NCBI RefSeq assembly: GCF_017795745.1
Contig: NZ_CP059067.1
Span: 682,001-746,000, forward strand
Length of the DNA stretch: 64,000 nucleotides
Reading direction: 5' to 3'
From: Rhizobacter sp. AJA081-3
Lineage (GTDB): Bacteria; Pseudomonadota; Gammaproteobacteria; Burkholderiales; Burkholderiaceae_C
Under the pieces are notes generated by a model. It had not been told where the DNA came from and ran no database searches. It worked only from the letters and a program-made list of their open reading frames with translations. Of this stretch, positions 9,111 through 18,125 are shown piece after piece. A program made the position numbers and the translations under genes. Each line of letters begins with the position of its first letter. The first letter of the stretch is position 1.

Positions 9111-10481
9111 ATGTTGAGTCTGCTTCGTCGGCGCCCGGGCGCCCAGGAGCCGGCAGCAGTTTCGCCGGTCGAGAACCCCCACGACAGCCAGGGCGACAGC
9201 GCCACGCTGCGCGAGGCCGTGCGTTCGATCTCCGGCCGCGCCAGCTCGATGGGCCGCGAGGCCGCCGAGGTGCGTGGCGTCATCGACGACACCACGCAGT
9301 CCGCACAGCGCAGCGCGGAGGCGGTCTTGGCACTGGCGCGCCGGGTGCAGGAGATCACCGAATCGCAACAGGCCATCGGCCAGGTCACGCAGGAGAGCCT
9401 GGGTGCGGTCGAACGTGCGCGCGGCGCCGTCGAAGGCGTGGGCCAGGAGGTGGTGGCCATCGTCTCCACGCTGCGCCAGGTGGCCGACGCTGCCGGCGGC
9501 ATCACGCAGATCGCGCTGCAGACGCGGCTGGTGGCCTTCAATGCCTCGGTCGAGGCCAAGCGGGCCGGCGAGGCCGGCCGCGGCTTCGGCGTGGTGGCCG
9601 ACGCAGTGAAGGACCTGGCCGGCAAGGTCGAGGCCAGCTCCAAGCAGATCATGAGCACGGTGGCCGAGCTCAATGCACGCATCGAGTCGCTGGCCGCCGA
9701 GATTCGCGCCGAGCCGGGCCAGGCGGCGCAGGGCGCCTTCCACCGCGCGCTCGGCGAGGTGCAGGCCGGCGTGGCACGCATCAACACGGCGGCCGACGGC
9801 AGCCGTGCGATCTGCGGCGACCTCGGCGAGCGCATGGCCGGCATCGAGCGCGAAATCGCCGGCACCGGCGCCGCGCTGGACGTGGCGATGAAGCGCAGCG
9901 AGTCTTTCCTGCGCGTGTCGGAGCAGCTTATCGAGACGGTGTCGCAGTGCGGCATCGAGACCGAGGACACGCCCTACATCCAGGCCGCGCAACACGCCGC
10001 CGCGCAGATCTCGCAACTGCTCGAGAACGCGCTGCGTACCGGTGTGGCGACGGCGGCCGACCTGTTCGACGAGGCCTATCAGCCGATCAGCGGCAGCAAC
10101 CCCGCCCAGCACACGACGCGTTTCGTCGGCCTGGCCGATCGGCTGTTTCCGCAGGTGCAGGAGCACGCGCTGACGATCAGCCCGAAGGTCGTCTACTGCA
10201 TCGCGGTGGATCGCAACGGCTACGTTGCCACGCACAACCAGAAGTACTGCCAGCCACAGCGCGCGGGTGACGTGGTGTGGAACACCGCCAACAGCCGCTG
10301 GCGGCGCATCTTCAACGACCGCACCGGCCTCGCGTCGGCGCGCAACGAGCGGCCCTTCCTGCTGCAGACCTACCGCCGCGACATGGGTGGCGGCAACTTC
10401 ATCATCATGAAAGAAGCCGCGGCGCCGATCGTCGTGAACGGCCGCCACTGGGGCGGGCTGCGGCTGGCTTTCCAGTTCTGA
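9111..10481 (+). CDS. Soluble methyl-accepting chemotaxis protein with C-terminal sensory domain
   Basis: The 456-residue protein contains a receptor signalling hairpin at about residues 60-200. The tip-like core ITQIALQTRLVAFNASVEAK and the following RAGEAGRGFGVVADAVKDLA are recognisable but divergent from the usual QTNLLALNAAIEAARAGE. There is no membrane helix, so it is cytoplasmic. Residues about 300-456 form a separate domain (VVYCIAVDRNGYVATHNQKY, RRIFNDRTGLASARN, GGGNFIIMKEAAAPI) that looks like a Cache/PAS-type ligand sensor. It follows fliA by 16 bases behind a strong GGAGGAG site. It probably feeds a cytoplasmic cue to CheA; the ligand is unknown. Confidence 0.85.
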   Translation: MLSLLRRRPGAQEPAAVSPVENPHDSQGDSATLREAVRSISGRASSMGREAAEVRGVIDDTTQSAQRSAEAVLALARRVQEITESQQAIGQVTQESLGAVERARGAVEGVGQEVVAIVSTLRQVADAAGGITQIALQTRLVAFNASVEAKRAGEAGRGFGVVADAVKDLAGKVEASSKQIMSTVAELNARIESLAAEIRAEPGQAAQGAFHRALGEVQAGVARINTAADGSRAICGDLGERMAGIEREIAGTGAALDVAMKRSESFLRVSEQLIETVSQCGIETEDTPYIQAAQHAAAQISQLLENALRTGVATAADLFDEAYQPISGSNPAQHTTRFVGLADRLFPQVQEHALTISPKVVYCIAVDRNGYVATHNQKYCQPQRAGDVVWNTANSRWRRIFNDRTGLASARNERPFLLQTYRRDMGGGNFIIMKEAAAPIVVNGRHWGGLRLAFQF

Positions 10482-10496
10482 CGTGTCGGTCACGCC

Positions 10497-11219
10497 GTGA
10501 TCTGGCCGCTGCCGGCACTGCTGGCCTGGGCGGCGTCCTGGGGCTTGTTCATCGGGTTGACGCGGGCCGACACGCCGGTCGCACCGGCACTGGGGCTGGC
10601 CGCGGCGCTCGGGCTCGTGCTCGCGGTGACAGCCGCCACGCCGTGGCGGCGCATCTTCGTCGCGGCCGGCTTTCCTCTCTCACTCGCCGCCTCGGGATGG
10701 GCCGGCAGCCTGCCGGCCTGGGCCTGGCTGCTGCCGCTCGTGCTGCTCGTGCTGCTCTACCCCGTGAACAGCTGGCGCGACGCGCCGATGTTCCCCACGC
10801 CGGCCGGTGCCTTGCAGGGGCTGGCCGGACTCGCTCCCCTGCCCGAAGGCGCGAAGCTGCTCGACGCCGGCTGCGGCCTGGGAGACGGGCTGCGCGAGCT
10901 CCGGCGCGAGTACCCGCTCGCCCAACTGGCCGGCGTCGAATGGAGCTGGCCGCTGCGCATCGCCTGCGCCTGGCGCTGCCGCTTCGCTCACGTGCGGCGC
11001 GGCGACCTGTGGGCCAGCGACTGGGCGCAGCAGGACCTGGTCTACCTCTTTCAGCGGCCGGAGAGCATGCCGCGGGCGGTCGACAAGGCGCGGCGCGAGC
11101 TGCGCCCCGGTGCCTGGCTGGCCAGCCTGGAGTTCGAGGCGCCCGGCGTGCGGCCGACGGCGGTGCTGCGGGCCCCCGGGCGCAAGCCGCTGTGGCTGTA
11201 TCGCGCGCCGCTGGCCTGA
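10497..11219 (+). CDS. Membrane-anchored class I SAM-dependent methyltransferase
   Basis: The 240-residue protein starts at a GTG 15 bases after the chemoreceptor gene. The first about 85 residues are strongly hydrophobic and form three likely membrane helices. The rest is a Rossmann-type methyltransferase with SAM motif I LLDAGCGLGDGL at about residue 120, an acidic strand end (LAGVEWS) and LVYLFQRPESM at the motif IV position. The substrate cannot be told from sequence. An ACCCGC/GCGGGT hairpin 18 bases after the stop may end the flagellar transcript. Confidence 0.75.
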   Translation: MIWPLPALLAWAASWGLFIGLTRADTPVAPALGLAAALGLVLAVTAATPWRRIFVAAGFPLSLAASGWAGSLPAWAWLLPLVLLVLLYPVNSWRDAPMFPTPAGALQGLAGLAPLPEGAKLLDAGCGLGDGLRELRREYPLAQLAGVEWSWPLRIACAWRCRFAHVRRGDLWASDWAQQDLVYLFQRPESMPRAVDKARRELRPGAWLASLEFEAPGVRPTAVLRAPGRKPLWLYRAPLA

Positions 11220-11237
11220 GCGTGGGCGCCAGACCAC

Positions 11238-11263
11238 ACCCGCCCCTCGTTCGCGCGGGTTTT
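11238..11263 (+). terminator. Weak rho-independent-like terminator after the methyltransferase gene
   Basis: ACCCGC (11238-11243) pairs with GCGGGT (11255-11260) around an 11-base loop, and the stem runs into TTTT. The stem is short, but the position, just after the last gene of the flagellar block, suits a terminator. Confidence 0.4.
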
Positions 11264-11357
11264 GCATGGGCCAATAGCACTTTCACACATCTGCGCGTGA
11301 TGAAGTGCCAGCGAGGGCCCCGGACGACGGCACATCGCCCGGTACCATTGGATCCCT

Positions 11358-12275
11358 GTGACCGAACCTCAGCCTGACACTGCCACTCCCCCGGGCGAAC
11401 AGCCTGCCCTGCTCGAGGCCGTGCGCCAGTTGCTGGTGCCGCTGGCTCGCCTGGCCGTGGCGCGTGGCCTGACCCACGCCACCGTCGATGAGATGCTGCG
11501 CGCGGCCTTCGTCGAGGAGGCCTACGCGGCCTACCCGAACCTGCTGGAGCACCGGCGCGTCAGCCGCATCAGCGCAGCCACCGGCATCAATCGCCGCGAG
11601 GTGACGCGGCTGACCGCCGCACGGCAGCAGCGTCCTGAACCCGATCGCTCCTACCCCAGCGAAGCCTTCGCCCGCTGGACCACGCACCCGGAATACCTCG
11701 ACCAGGACGGCCGGCCGCGCGTGCTGCCGCGGCTGGGCGCCTTGCCCAGCTTCGAGACGCTCGCCCAGTCGGTGACGCGCGACATGCACCCGCGCAGCTT
11801 GCTCGAGGAACTGCTGCGCCTCGGCCTGGCCCAGCACGATGCCGCCGCCGACCTCGTGTCGCTGCGCCGCGAGGCCTTCGTGCCGCGGGGCGACCAGGTG
11901 CGCATGGACACCTTCCTCGGCGCCAACGTGGGCGACCACTTCAGCGCCGCTGTCGCCAACGTGCTGGCCGGCGGCAGCGAGCATTTCGAGCAGGCGCTGT
12001 ATGCCGACGGCCTGTCGGAGAAGTCGCTGGCCACTCTGCGCGAATTGGTCGCGCATCACTGGCGCTCGATCACTGGCGACCTCGTCCCGCGTGTGGAAAA
12101 GATGATTGCCGACGACGACGCTGCCGGCATCGGCAGCACGCTCGGCGCAGGGAACCGATTGCGTATCGGGCTGTTCAGCTATCAAGTGCCGGTGGATCCG
12201 CCGGTGCCCGTGGCGCCGGTGGCCAAGTCGGCCGCCAGGAAGTCGGCGCGCCGCTCCGAAGGAGAGTCCTCATGA
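11358..12275 (+). CDS. DUF6502 family protein
   Basis: A conserved protein of unknown function, 305 residues, starting at a GTG. The N-terminal part has an HTH-like pattern (ARGLTHATVDEMLRAAFVEEA and SRISAATGINRREVTRL), suggesting a DNA-binding fold. The middle is helical with no catalytic motif I recognise, and the tail is Ala/Lys/Arg-rich. The stop overlaps the start of the DUF5666 lipoprotein gene (ATGA), so the two are made together; this pairing is common in Burkholderiales as far as I recall. It may regulate or assist its partner. Function is not known. Confidence 0.8.
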   Translation: MTEPQPDTATPPGEQPALLEAVRQLLVPLARLAVARGLTHATVDEMLRAAFVEEAYAAYPNLLEHRRVSRISAATGINRREVTRLTAARQQRPEPDRSYPSEAFARWTTHPEYLDQDGRPRVLPRLGALPSFETLAQSVTRDMHPRSLLEELLRLGLAQHDAAADLVSLRREAFVPRGDQVRMDTFLGANVGDHFSAAVANVLAGGSEHFEQALYADGLSEKSLATLRELVAHHWRSITGDLVPRVEKMIADDDAAGIGSTLGAGNRLRIGLFSYQVPVDPPVPVAPVAKSAARKSARRSEGESS

Positions 12276-13456
12276 ATCCCAACCACCTGCCGGCCGTCGC
12301 GTCGTGGCTGCGCTGGGGCAGTGCGGTGCTGATGTTCGCCGCGGCCGTGACGGCGGGGTGCGGTGGCAGCGTCGGTGTCGGCGGCACCGGGGCCTATTCC
12401 TCCGGGCCGGTCGAAGGCTTCGGATCGATCTTCGTCGGCGGCATCGAGTTCGAAGACACCACCGCCTCGGTGTTCGACGACGACGGTGCGCCGAGCACGC
12501 GTTCCGCGCTGCGGTTGGGCATGGGCACGGAGGTCGACAGCGGTGCGATCGGTGGCACCGCCGACGCCCCCACGGCAACGGCGACGACCATCCGCGTGGT
12601 GGCCGACGTGGTCGGCCTGGCCCACGCCATCGATGCGGCGAACGGCACGCTGACGGTCTTCGACCAGGCCGTCAAGGTGGATTCCCTGACGGTGTTCGAT
12701 GCCGCATTGCCGAACGGCTTGAACAGCGTGGCCGATGGCGCCGCGTTGCGTGTGCACGGTGCGCTGGACGCGGCGGCCGGGGTCTACAAGGCCACCCGCA
12801 TCGAGCCGGTGGCCGCACCGCTGATGGCCTACAAGGTGCGCGGGACGGTGAAGGATCTCGACACCGCCGCGCGGACCTTCCGCATCGGCGGGGCCCTGTT
12901 CAGCTACACGGGCACACAGCCGCTGCTGGTGCCTGATGCCTTCGTCCGGGTCAATGCCTCCACCACGCCGGTCGCAGGGCGCTGGGTCGTTGTCGGCGTG
13001 GTTGCGGGCGCACGCACGCTGCCGGATGTCGACCAGGCCCGCCTGCGCGGCCCGGTCACTGCGTATACCTCGGGCACCAGCTTCAGCGTGAACGGCCAAC
13101 CAGTCGATGCGCGCAACGCCAACTTCACCGGCCCGCCGGGATCGGTGCTGCTGGGGGTGTCGGTGGTGGTCGATGGCGCCGTCCAGTCCGGCGTGCTGGT
13201 GGCCCGTACCGTGCGCCTGGATGACCAGGGCGGCGTGCAGGGCAACTTCAAGCTCAAGGGCGCGATCGAGTCGGTCGACCCGGCGACCCAGACGCTGGTG
13301 CTCAAGGGCCTGAGCGTCTACTACGGCAGCAACGGCGTGCAGTACTCGGGTGGCAGCGCGGCCCAGCTCGCCGTGAACCGGAACATCGAGGTCGTCGGGC
13401 AGTTGCGCGCCAACGGCACGCAGCTCGACGCGCGGAAGATCAGCTTCCTGAACTGA
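12272..13456 (+). CDS. DUF5666 domain lipoprotein
   Basis: The 394-residue exported protein has a signal peptide ending in a lipobox-like AAAVTAGC at about residue 27, so it is likely a lipoprotein. The mature part repeats a beta-rich DUF5666-type unit several times; landmarks are [15 protein letters not shown] near the N-terminus and recurring phrases such as [30 protein letters not shown] and [14 protein letters not shown]. The unit resembles small OB-like beta barrels. The gene is coupled to the DUF6502 gene upstream and overlaps argH by 17 bases at the 3' end on the opposite strand. Envelope-located, role unknown. Confidence 0.8.
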   Translation: MNPNHLPAVASWLRWGSAVLMFAAAVTAGCGGSVGVGGTGAYSSGPVEGFGSIFVGGIEFEDTTASVFDDDGAPSTRSALRLGMGTEVDSGAIGGTADAPTATATTIRVVADVVGLAHAIDAANGTLTVFDQAVKVDSLTVFDAALPNGLNSVADGAALRVHGALDAAAGVYKATRIEPVAAPLMAYKVRGTVKDLDTAARTFRIGGALFSYTGTQPLLVPDAFVRVNASTTPVAGRWVVVGVVAGARTLPDVDQARLRGPVTAYTSGTSFSVNGQPVDARNANFTGPPGSVLLGVSVVVDGAVQSGVLVARTVRLDDQGGVQGNFKLKGAIESVDPATQTLVLKGLSVYYGSNGVQYSGGSAAQLAVNRNIEVVGQLRANGTQLDARKISFLN

Positions 13457-14846
13457 GCCGTGCGCGGTGCCGCGCCACCTGGGCGCGCACTTGCGCCGGC
13501 GCGGTGCCGCCGAGCACGTTGCGGGCATTCAGCGAGCCGCGCAGCGTGAGCACCGCGAAGACGTCCTCGCCGATGGCCGGGTGGAAGGTCTGCAGCGTCG
13601 CCAGCGGCAGCCCGGCCAGGTCCACGCCTTGCTGGATCGCCACCTTCACCGCATGGGCCACCGCCTCGTGCGCATCGCGGAAGGGCAGGCCCTTCTTCAC
13701 CAGGTAGTCGGCCAGGTCGGTGGCGGTGGCGTAGCCGCGCAGCGCGGCGCGCTCCATCGCCTCGGGCTTGACGACGATGCCGCCGACCAGCTCGCAGAAG
13801 ATGCGCAGCGTGTCCTTCAAGGTGTCCACTGTGTCGAACAGCGGCTCCTTGTCTTCCTGGTTGTCCTTGTTGTAGGCCAGCGGCTGGCCCTTCATCAGCG
13901 TGAGCAGGCCCATCAGGTGGCCGACCACGCGGCCGGTCTTGCCGCGTGCGAGCTCGGGCACGTCGGGGTTCTTCTTCTGCGGCATGATCGACGAGCCGGT
14001 GCAGAAACGGTCCGCCAGGTCGATGAAACCGAAGTTCTGGCTCATCCACAGCACCAGCTCTTCGGAGAAGCGCGAGACGTGGATCATCGCCAGGCTCGCC
14101 GCCGCGCTGAACTCGATGGCGAAGTCGCGGTCGCTCACCGCGTCCAGGCTGTTCTGGCAGACCCCCTCCATGCCCAGCGTGCGGGCGACACGCTCGCGGT
14201 CCAGCGGGTAGCTGGTGCCGGCCAGCGCGGCACTGCCCAGCGGCAGGCGGTTGGTGCGCCGGCGCACGTCGGCCAGGCGCTCGGCGTCGCGGGAAAACAT
14301 CTCCACGTAGGCCAGCAGGTGGTGGCCGAAGCTCACCGGCTGAGCCACCTGCAGGTGCGTGAAGCCGGGCAGGATCACCTCGGCGTTCTTCTCAGCCACC
14401 TCGACGAGCGCGCGCTGCAGCTCGATCAGCAGCAGCACGATCGCGTCGATCTCGTCGCGCAGCCACAGGCGCACGTCGGTGGCGACCTGGTCGTTGCGCG
14501 AGCGGCCGGTGTGCAGCCGCTTGCCGGCGTCGCCGACGAGCTGGGTCAGGCGCGCCTCGATGTTCAGGTGCACGTCTTCCAGGGCGAGCTTCCAGTCGAA
14601 CGCGCCGGACTCGATCTCGGCGCGGATCTGCGCCATGCCGCGCTGGATGGCCGCATGGTCGTCGGCGCCGATGATCCCCTGCGCCGCGAGCATCTCCGCG
14701 TGCGCCAGGCTGCCGTCGATGTCGGCCCGCCACAGTCGCTGGTCGAAGCCCACGCTGGCGGTGTAGCGCTGCACGAGCTCGCTCATCGGCTCGGAGAACA
14801 GCGCGGACCAGGCCTGGGACTTCTTGTCGAGTTGGTTGGAGGACAT
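13440..14846 (-). CDS. argH: Argininosuccinate lyase
   Basis: ArgH cleaves argininosuccinate to arginine and fumarate, the last step of arginine synthesis. The protein is 468 residues from the chosen ATG ([13 protein letters not shown]), close to family length. An upstream in-frame ATG would add 16 residues without similarity. The fumarase/ASL superfamily signature [12 protein letters not shown] is present at about residue 285, as are the [16 protein letters not shown] and [13 protein letters not shown] active-site segments. It is transcribed away from algZ across a 115-base gap and ends against the DUF5666 gene. Confidence 0.97.
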   Translation of the reverse strand: MSSNQLDKKSQAWSALFSEPMSELVQRYTASVGFDQRLWRADIDGSLAHAEMLAAQGIIGADDHAAIQRGMAQIRAEIESGAFDWKLALEDVHLNIEARLTQLVGDAGKRLHTGRSRNDQVATDVRLWLRDEIDAIVLLLIELQRALVEVAEKNAEVILPGFTHLQVAQPVSFGHHLLAYVEMFSRDAERLADVRRRTNRLPLGSAALAGTSYPLDRERVARTLGMEGVCQNSLDAVSDRDFAIEFSAAASLAMIHVSRFSEELVLWMSQNFGFIDLADRFCTGSSIMPQKKNPDVPELARGKTGRVVGHLMGLLTLMKGQPLAYNKDNQEDKEPLFDTVDTLKDTLRIFCELVGGIVVKPEAMERAALRGYATATDLADYLVKKGLPFRDAHEAVAHAVKVAIQQGVDLAGLPLATLQTFHPAIGEDVFAVLTLRGSLNARNVLGGTAPAQVRAQVARHRARLSSGS

Positions 14847-14961
14847 GTCGGGTGGGGTGGGCGCAACAAGGCGTGAACGGAGCTGCGTGCGCATGGACGT
14901 GGCGCCGGGTTTGGAGACAATGCGCGCAGTGCGCCGATTCTATCGGCGAGCCCCGCCCCCG

Positions 14962-16068
14962 ATGACCGCCAAGCCCAGCGCCAACACCGCCTCCGCCCCC
15001 GCTCCCAGCCGCAGCAGCGACGGGCGCAGCACCGGCTTCGGCTCGACGCTGCTGGACACGCTGATCCCCAACGACACGCTGGTGGCGAAGGCGCCGGCCT
15101 CGCCGTTCGACGTCTGTCACGCCGGCGTGGTGCTGCGCACGGTGCTGTTCACCGCCGGCGTGCTGGGCGTGGGCGCCTTGTTCGTGGCGGCGGATTTCCC
15201 GTCCTGGCTGACCCGTTTCGCCTCGGGCTCGGCGGTGGCCGTGCCGGGTGCGCTGCTGTGGCTCAGTGCGGCGTGCCTGCTCAAGCGGCCGCTGGGTGCG
15301 CTGTCGCCAGCCGTGCGCTGGGTGGCGGCGGTCGGGCTCGGCGCGCTGGCAGCCGCCGTGCCGGCGCTGCTGGTGCTGCCGCTGGGCTTCGACCTGCTGG
15401 GCAGCCATCCGGTGATGGCGCCCATGCTCGCCGGCGCCGGCATTGCCGGTGTCGTCTACGCCTGGCTGCAGCTGCGCGCGCGGGCGCTGCTGCCGGCCGA
15501 CACGACGGCACGGCTGGCGGAACTGCAGTCGCGCATTCGCCCGCATTTCCTGTTCAACACGCTGAACACGGCGCTCGCGCTGGTGCGGGTCGATCCGGCG
15601 CGGGCCGAGGGCGTGCTGGAAGACCTGGCGGAACTGTTCCGCGTGGCGCTCACCGACATCGGCGAATCGGTCACGCTGGCCGAGGAGGTGGAGCTGGCAC
15701 GCCGCTACCTCGCCATCGAGCAGGTGCGTTTCGGCCAGCGCCTGAAGATCAGCTGGGAGCTCGACGAAGCCGCCGGCACGGCGCGCGTGCCGCCGCTGAT
15801 CCTGCAGCCGCTGGTGGAGAACGCGGTGCGCCACGGCGTCGAGCCCTCGGCCGAAGGCGGCACGCTGCGCATCCGCACGCGGGCGAAGTTGGGCCGCGCG
15901 ATGGTGACGATCGCCAACACGGTGCCCGCCGAGCCCTCGCGGCCGGGCAGCGGCATGGCGCTGAAGAACGTGCGCGAGCGGCTGCACCTGATGCACGACA
16001 TGACCGCGCAGTTCGAGACGCGCCGTGCCGAAGGCGTATTTCGAGTGGAACTGGTGGTGCCCCTGTGA
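14962..16068 (+). CDS. algZ: Sensor histidine kinase AlgZ/FimS (LytS-type)
   Basis: A 368-residue membrane kinase with four helices at about residues 50-180 and no large periplasmic domain. Its His-kinase domain is of the unusual LytS/FimS type: phospho-acceptor His195 in RIRPHFLFNTLN and the N-box LQPLVENAVRHG with Asn287, followed by a GSGMALKNVRERL glycine box. The ATG at MTAKPSAN is preferred over earlier in-frame starts because they lie inside the argH promoter region. It overlaps the regulator gene by 4 bases (GTGA). In Pseudomonas this pair controls alginate, pili and virulence; targets here are unknown. Confidence 0.85.
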   Translation: MTAKPSANTASAPAPSRSSDGRSTGFGSTLLDTLIPNDTLVAKAPASPFDVCHAGVVLRTVLFTAGVLGVGALFVAADFPSWLTRFASGSAVAVPGALLWLSAACLLKRPLGALSPAVRWVAAVGLGALAAAVPALLVLPLGFDLLGSHPVMAPMLAGAGIAGVVYAWLQLRARALLPADTTARLAELQSRIRPHFLFNTLNTALALVRVDPARAEGVLEDLAELFRVALTDIGESVTLAEEVELARRYLAIEQVRFGQRLKISWELDEAAGTARVPPLILQPLVENAVRHGVEPSAEGGTLRIRTRAKLGRAMVTIANTVPAEPSRPGSGMALKNVRERLHLMHDMTAQFETRRAEGVFRVELVVPL

Positions 16069-16844
16069 CCGGCCCGCTGAAAGTCCTGCTGGTCGACGAC
16101 GAGGAGCTCGCCCGTCTGCGGCTGCGCTCGCTGGTGGCCGATTGCATCGAGGTGCCGTCCGTCGTTGTCGGCGAGGCCGCCAATGCAGCGCAGGCGGTGG
16201 ACTTCCTGATGGCGCGCGAATGCGACCTGCTGCTGCTGGACATCCACATGCCCGGGCTGGACGGCATGCAGTTCGCCGCCCGGCTGCGCAGCCAGCCGAA
16301 GGCGCCGGCGGTGGTGTTCGTCACCGCGCATGCCGAGCATGCGCTGCAGGCCTTCGAGCTGGAGGCCGTCGACTACCTCACCAAGCCGGTCAAGCGTGAC
16401 CGGCTGCAGGCGGCACTGCAGCGTGTCGCGCAGCGCCTCGCGCTGCAGGGCGAGCGGGCCAGCGAGCCGGTACCCGAGGACGAAGGCATGCTCGTCGTCA
16501 GCGACCGCGGGCGCGTGCTGCGCGTGCCGGTGGCCGAGGTGCTCTACCTCAAGGCCGAGCTCAAGTACGTGACGCTGCGCACGGCGCAGCACACCTTCGT
16601 GCTCGACGATTCGCTGGCCGAGCTGGAGACGCGCCTGGGCGAACGCTTCCTGCGTGTGCACCGCAATGCGCTGGTGGCGCGCCCGGCGGTGCGTGCCCTC
16701 GAGCGCCGCACGCTCGCGGGCGAGGGCGACGACGAGGGCGGCGAGGCCTGGGCGGTGCGCGTGGCGCCGGTCGACGAATGGCTCGCGGTGTCGCGCCGCC
16801 AGTTGGCGGCCGTGCGCGAGGCGCTGGTGGCGGTCGGCCGCTGA
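16065..16844 (+). CDS. algR: LytTR-family response regulator AlgR
   Basis: A 259-residue regulator starting at the GTG that overlaps the algZ stop. The receiver domain has DDEE at residues 10-13, phospho-acceptor D59 (LLLDIHMPGLDGMQF), Thr in VFVTAHAEHAL and Lys in YLTKPVK. The C-terminal half, from about residue 145, is a LytTR DNA-binding domain (VLYLKAELKYVTLRT, FLRVHRNALVAR). An acidic Gly/Glu insert (GEGDDEGGE) interrupts the last third. Position next to argH and near hemCD matches the Pseudomonas algZR neighbourhood, supporting the name. Confidence 0.87.
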   Translation: MTGPLKVLLVDDEELARLRLRSLVADCIEVPSVVVGEAANAAQAVDFLMARECDLLLLDIHMPGLDGMQFAARLRSQPKAPAVVFVTAHAEHALQAFELEAVDYLTKPVKRDRLQAALQRVAQRLALQGERASEPVPEDEGMLVVSDRGRVLRVPVAEVLYLKAELKYVTLRTAQHTFVLDDSLAELETRLGERFLRVHRNALVARPAVRALERRTLAGEGDDEGGEAWAVRVAPVDEWLAVSRRQLAAVREALVAVGR

Positions 16845-16859
16845 CGGGGCACCGCGAGC

Positions 16860-18125
16860 ATGCGCATCAACCGCATCTGGTTCGACCGCCCCGGCGTGCG
16901 CTGGGGGCGAGCGATCGTCATCGCTGCCGTGGCCACCATCGGCGTGGCACTGTGGATCGCCGATGAACGCGGCCTGTGGGACGAAGCGCCGACCATCGCG
17001 GCCGACACGGTGGGGGCATCGGCTCCCGCCGCCAGCGCGGCGTCGTCGAGGCCGTTGTCGACGGTCGCAGTGGTCGCCTCTTCGCAAACCCTGCTTCGAT
17101 CACCTGCCGAAGCATCCGCCACGGCCACCGAGCTGCGTGTGTGCGGCCTGGGCAGCGTGCCGATCGGCGCCGACGGCCCGGACCTGGCGGCTCGACGGCT
17201 GCGTGCCGAGCGCACGCGGCCGGTGATGGCGCGTTGGCTCGAGGCGCTTCAGGCCAGTGCCGAGCCGCGCGGCAAGGCCGCAGCGCTAGTGCTCACGCCG
17301 GTACTGGCCGCACCTCCGTCGGCCATGCCTCGCGCGGCCTGCGGTGCCGACGCCGATTGCGCGCCGTCGCCGTCGGTGACCGGGGTGCTGGCCTGGGCGG
17401 CGCAGCGCGAGCGGCTCGCCGAACTGGCCGCGGCCAGCCGCGACCCCGGCGTGCTGGGCATGGCGATGCAGGCCTGCGCCACAGGCTCGCCGCCCGCCGA
17501 AGGCAGTGCCTGCCAGCGCCTCGCAGCGGAAGACTGGATCGCCGCCGACCCGGCGCACGCCGAACCCTGGTTCCGCATGGCCGAGCAGGAGCAGGAGCAG
17601 ACCGAGGCCGAGCTGGCCGACGAAGCCTTCCGGCGCGCGCTGGCTCTGCCGTTCGGCCGCCTGGCCGAGCAGTCGCTGCTCGGCGCGGCGCTGGCGACCC
17701 AGCCTGCCGACGCCGGCGTTCAGGAGAAGCTGCAGATGGGCGAGGCGCTGGCCACGCTGCGCAGTGGCTGGCGCGAACCCGGTGGCTCGGCGGTGTCGGC
17801 CCACTGCACGTCAGCGCAGCTCAAGCTGCCCGGCCGCCGCGAGCTGTGCCAGCAGCTGGCGGAACACCTGGTACTGCGCGGTGCGACGCTGCAGGACGTG
17901 GCCAGCGGCCGCGCCGTTGGCCGCCGCCTGGGCTGGTACCCGGAGCGCATGGCCGCGGCGGGCAAGGACCTCGAAGCCGCCGCGCGCCTGGCCACCGGCT
18001 TCAGCGGCGCCGAGGCGCACGACTGCCCGGCGGCGCAGCGCCAGATCGACTACTACGCGGCGCTGGCCGCGCAGGGCGAGCTGGCGGCGGTGCGGCGGTT
18101 CGCAGCCACCCTGCCCAAGCCCTGA
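16860..18125 (+). CDS. Cys-rich, membrane-anchored protein of unknown function
   Basis: I do not recognise this 421-residue protein. It has a short basic N-terminus, one membrane helix at about residues 19-36 (AIVIAAVATIGVALWIA) and a long periplasmic part. That part contains several spaced cysteines (LRVCGLG, RAACGADADCAP, MQACATG, GSACQRL, AHCTSAQ, ELCQQL, HDCPAA), which suggests disulfide bonds. The section around DPAHAEPWFRMAEQEQEQTEAE is helical and TPR/Sel1-like in feel. It follows algR by 15 bases and probably belongs to the algZR transcript. It abuts ppc end to end. Confidence 0.6.
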   Translation: MRINRIWFDRPGVRWGRAIVIAAVATIGVALWIADERGLWDEAPTIAADTVGASAPAASAASSRPLSTVAVVASSQTLLRSPAEASATATELRVCGLGSVPIGADGPDLAARRLRAERTRPVMARWLEALQASAEPRGKAAALVLTPVLAAPPSAMPRAACGADADCAPSPSVTGVLAWAAQRERLAELAAASRDPGVLGMAMQACATGSPPAEGSACQRLAAEDWIAADPAHAEPWFRMAEQEQEQTEAELADEAFRRALALPFGRLAEQSLLGAALATQPADAGVQEKLQMGEALATLRSGWREPGGSAVSAHCTSAQLKLPGRRELCQQLAEHLVLRGATLQDVASGRAVGRRLGWYPERMAAAGKDLEAAARLATGFSGAEAHDCPAAQRQIDYYAALAAQGELAAVRRFAATLPKP

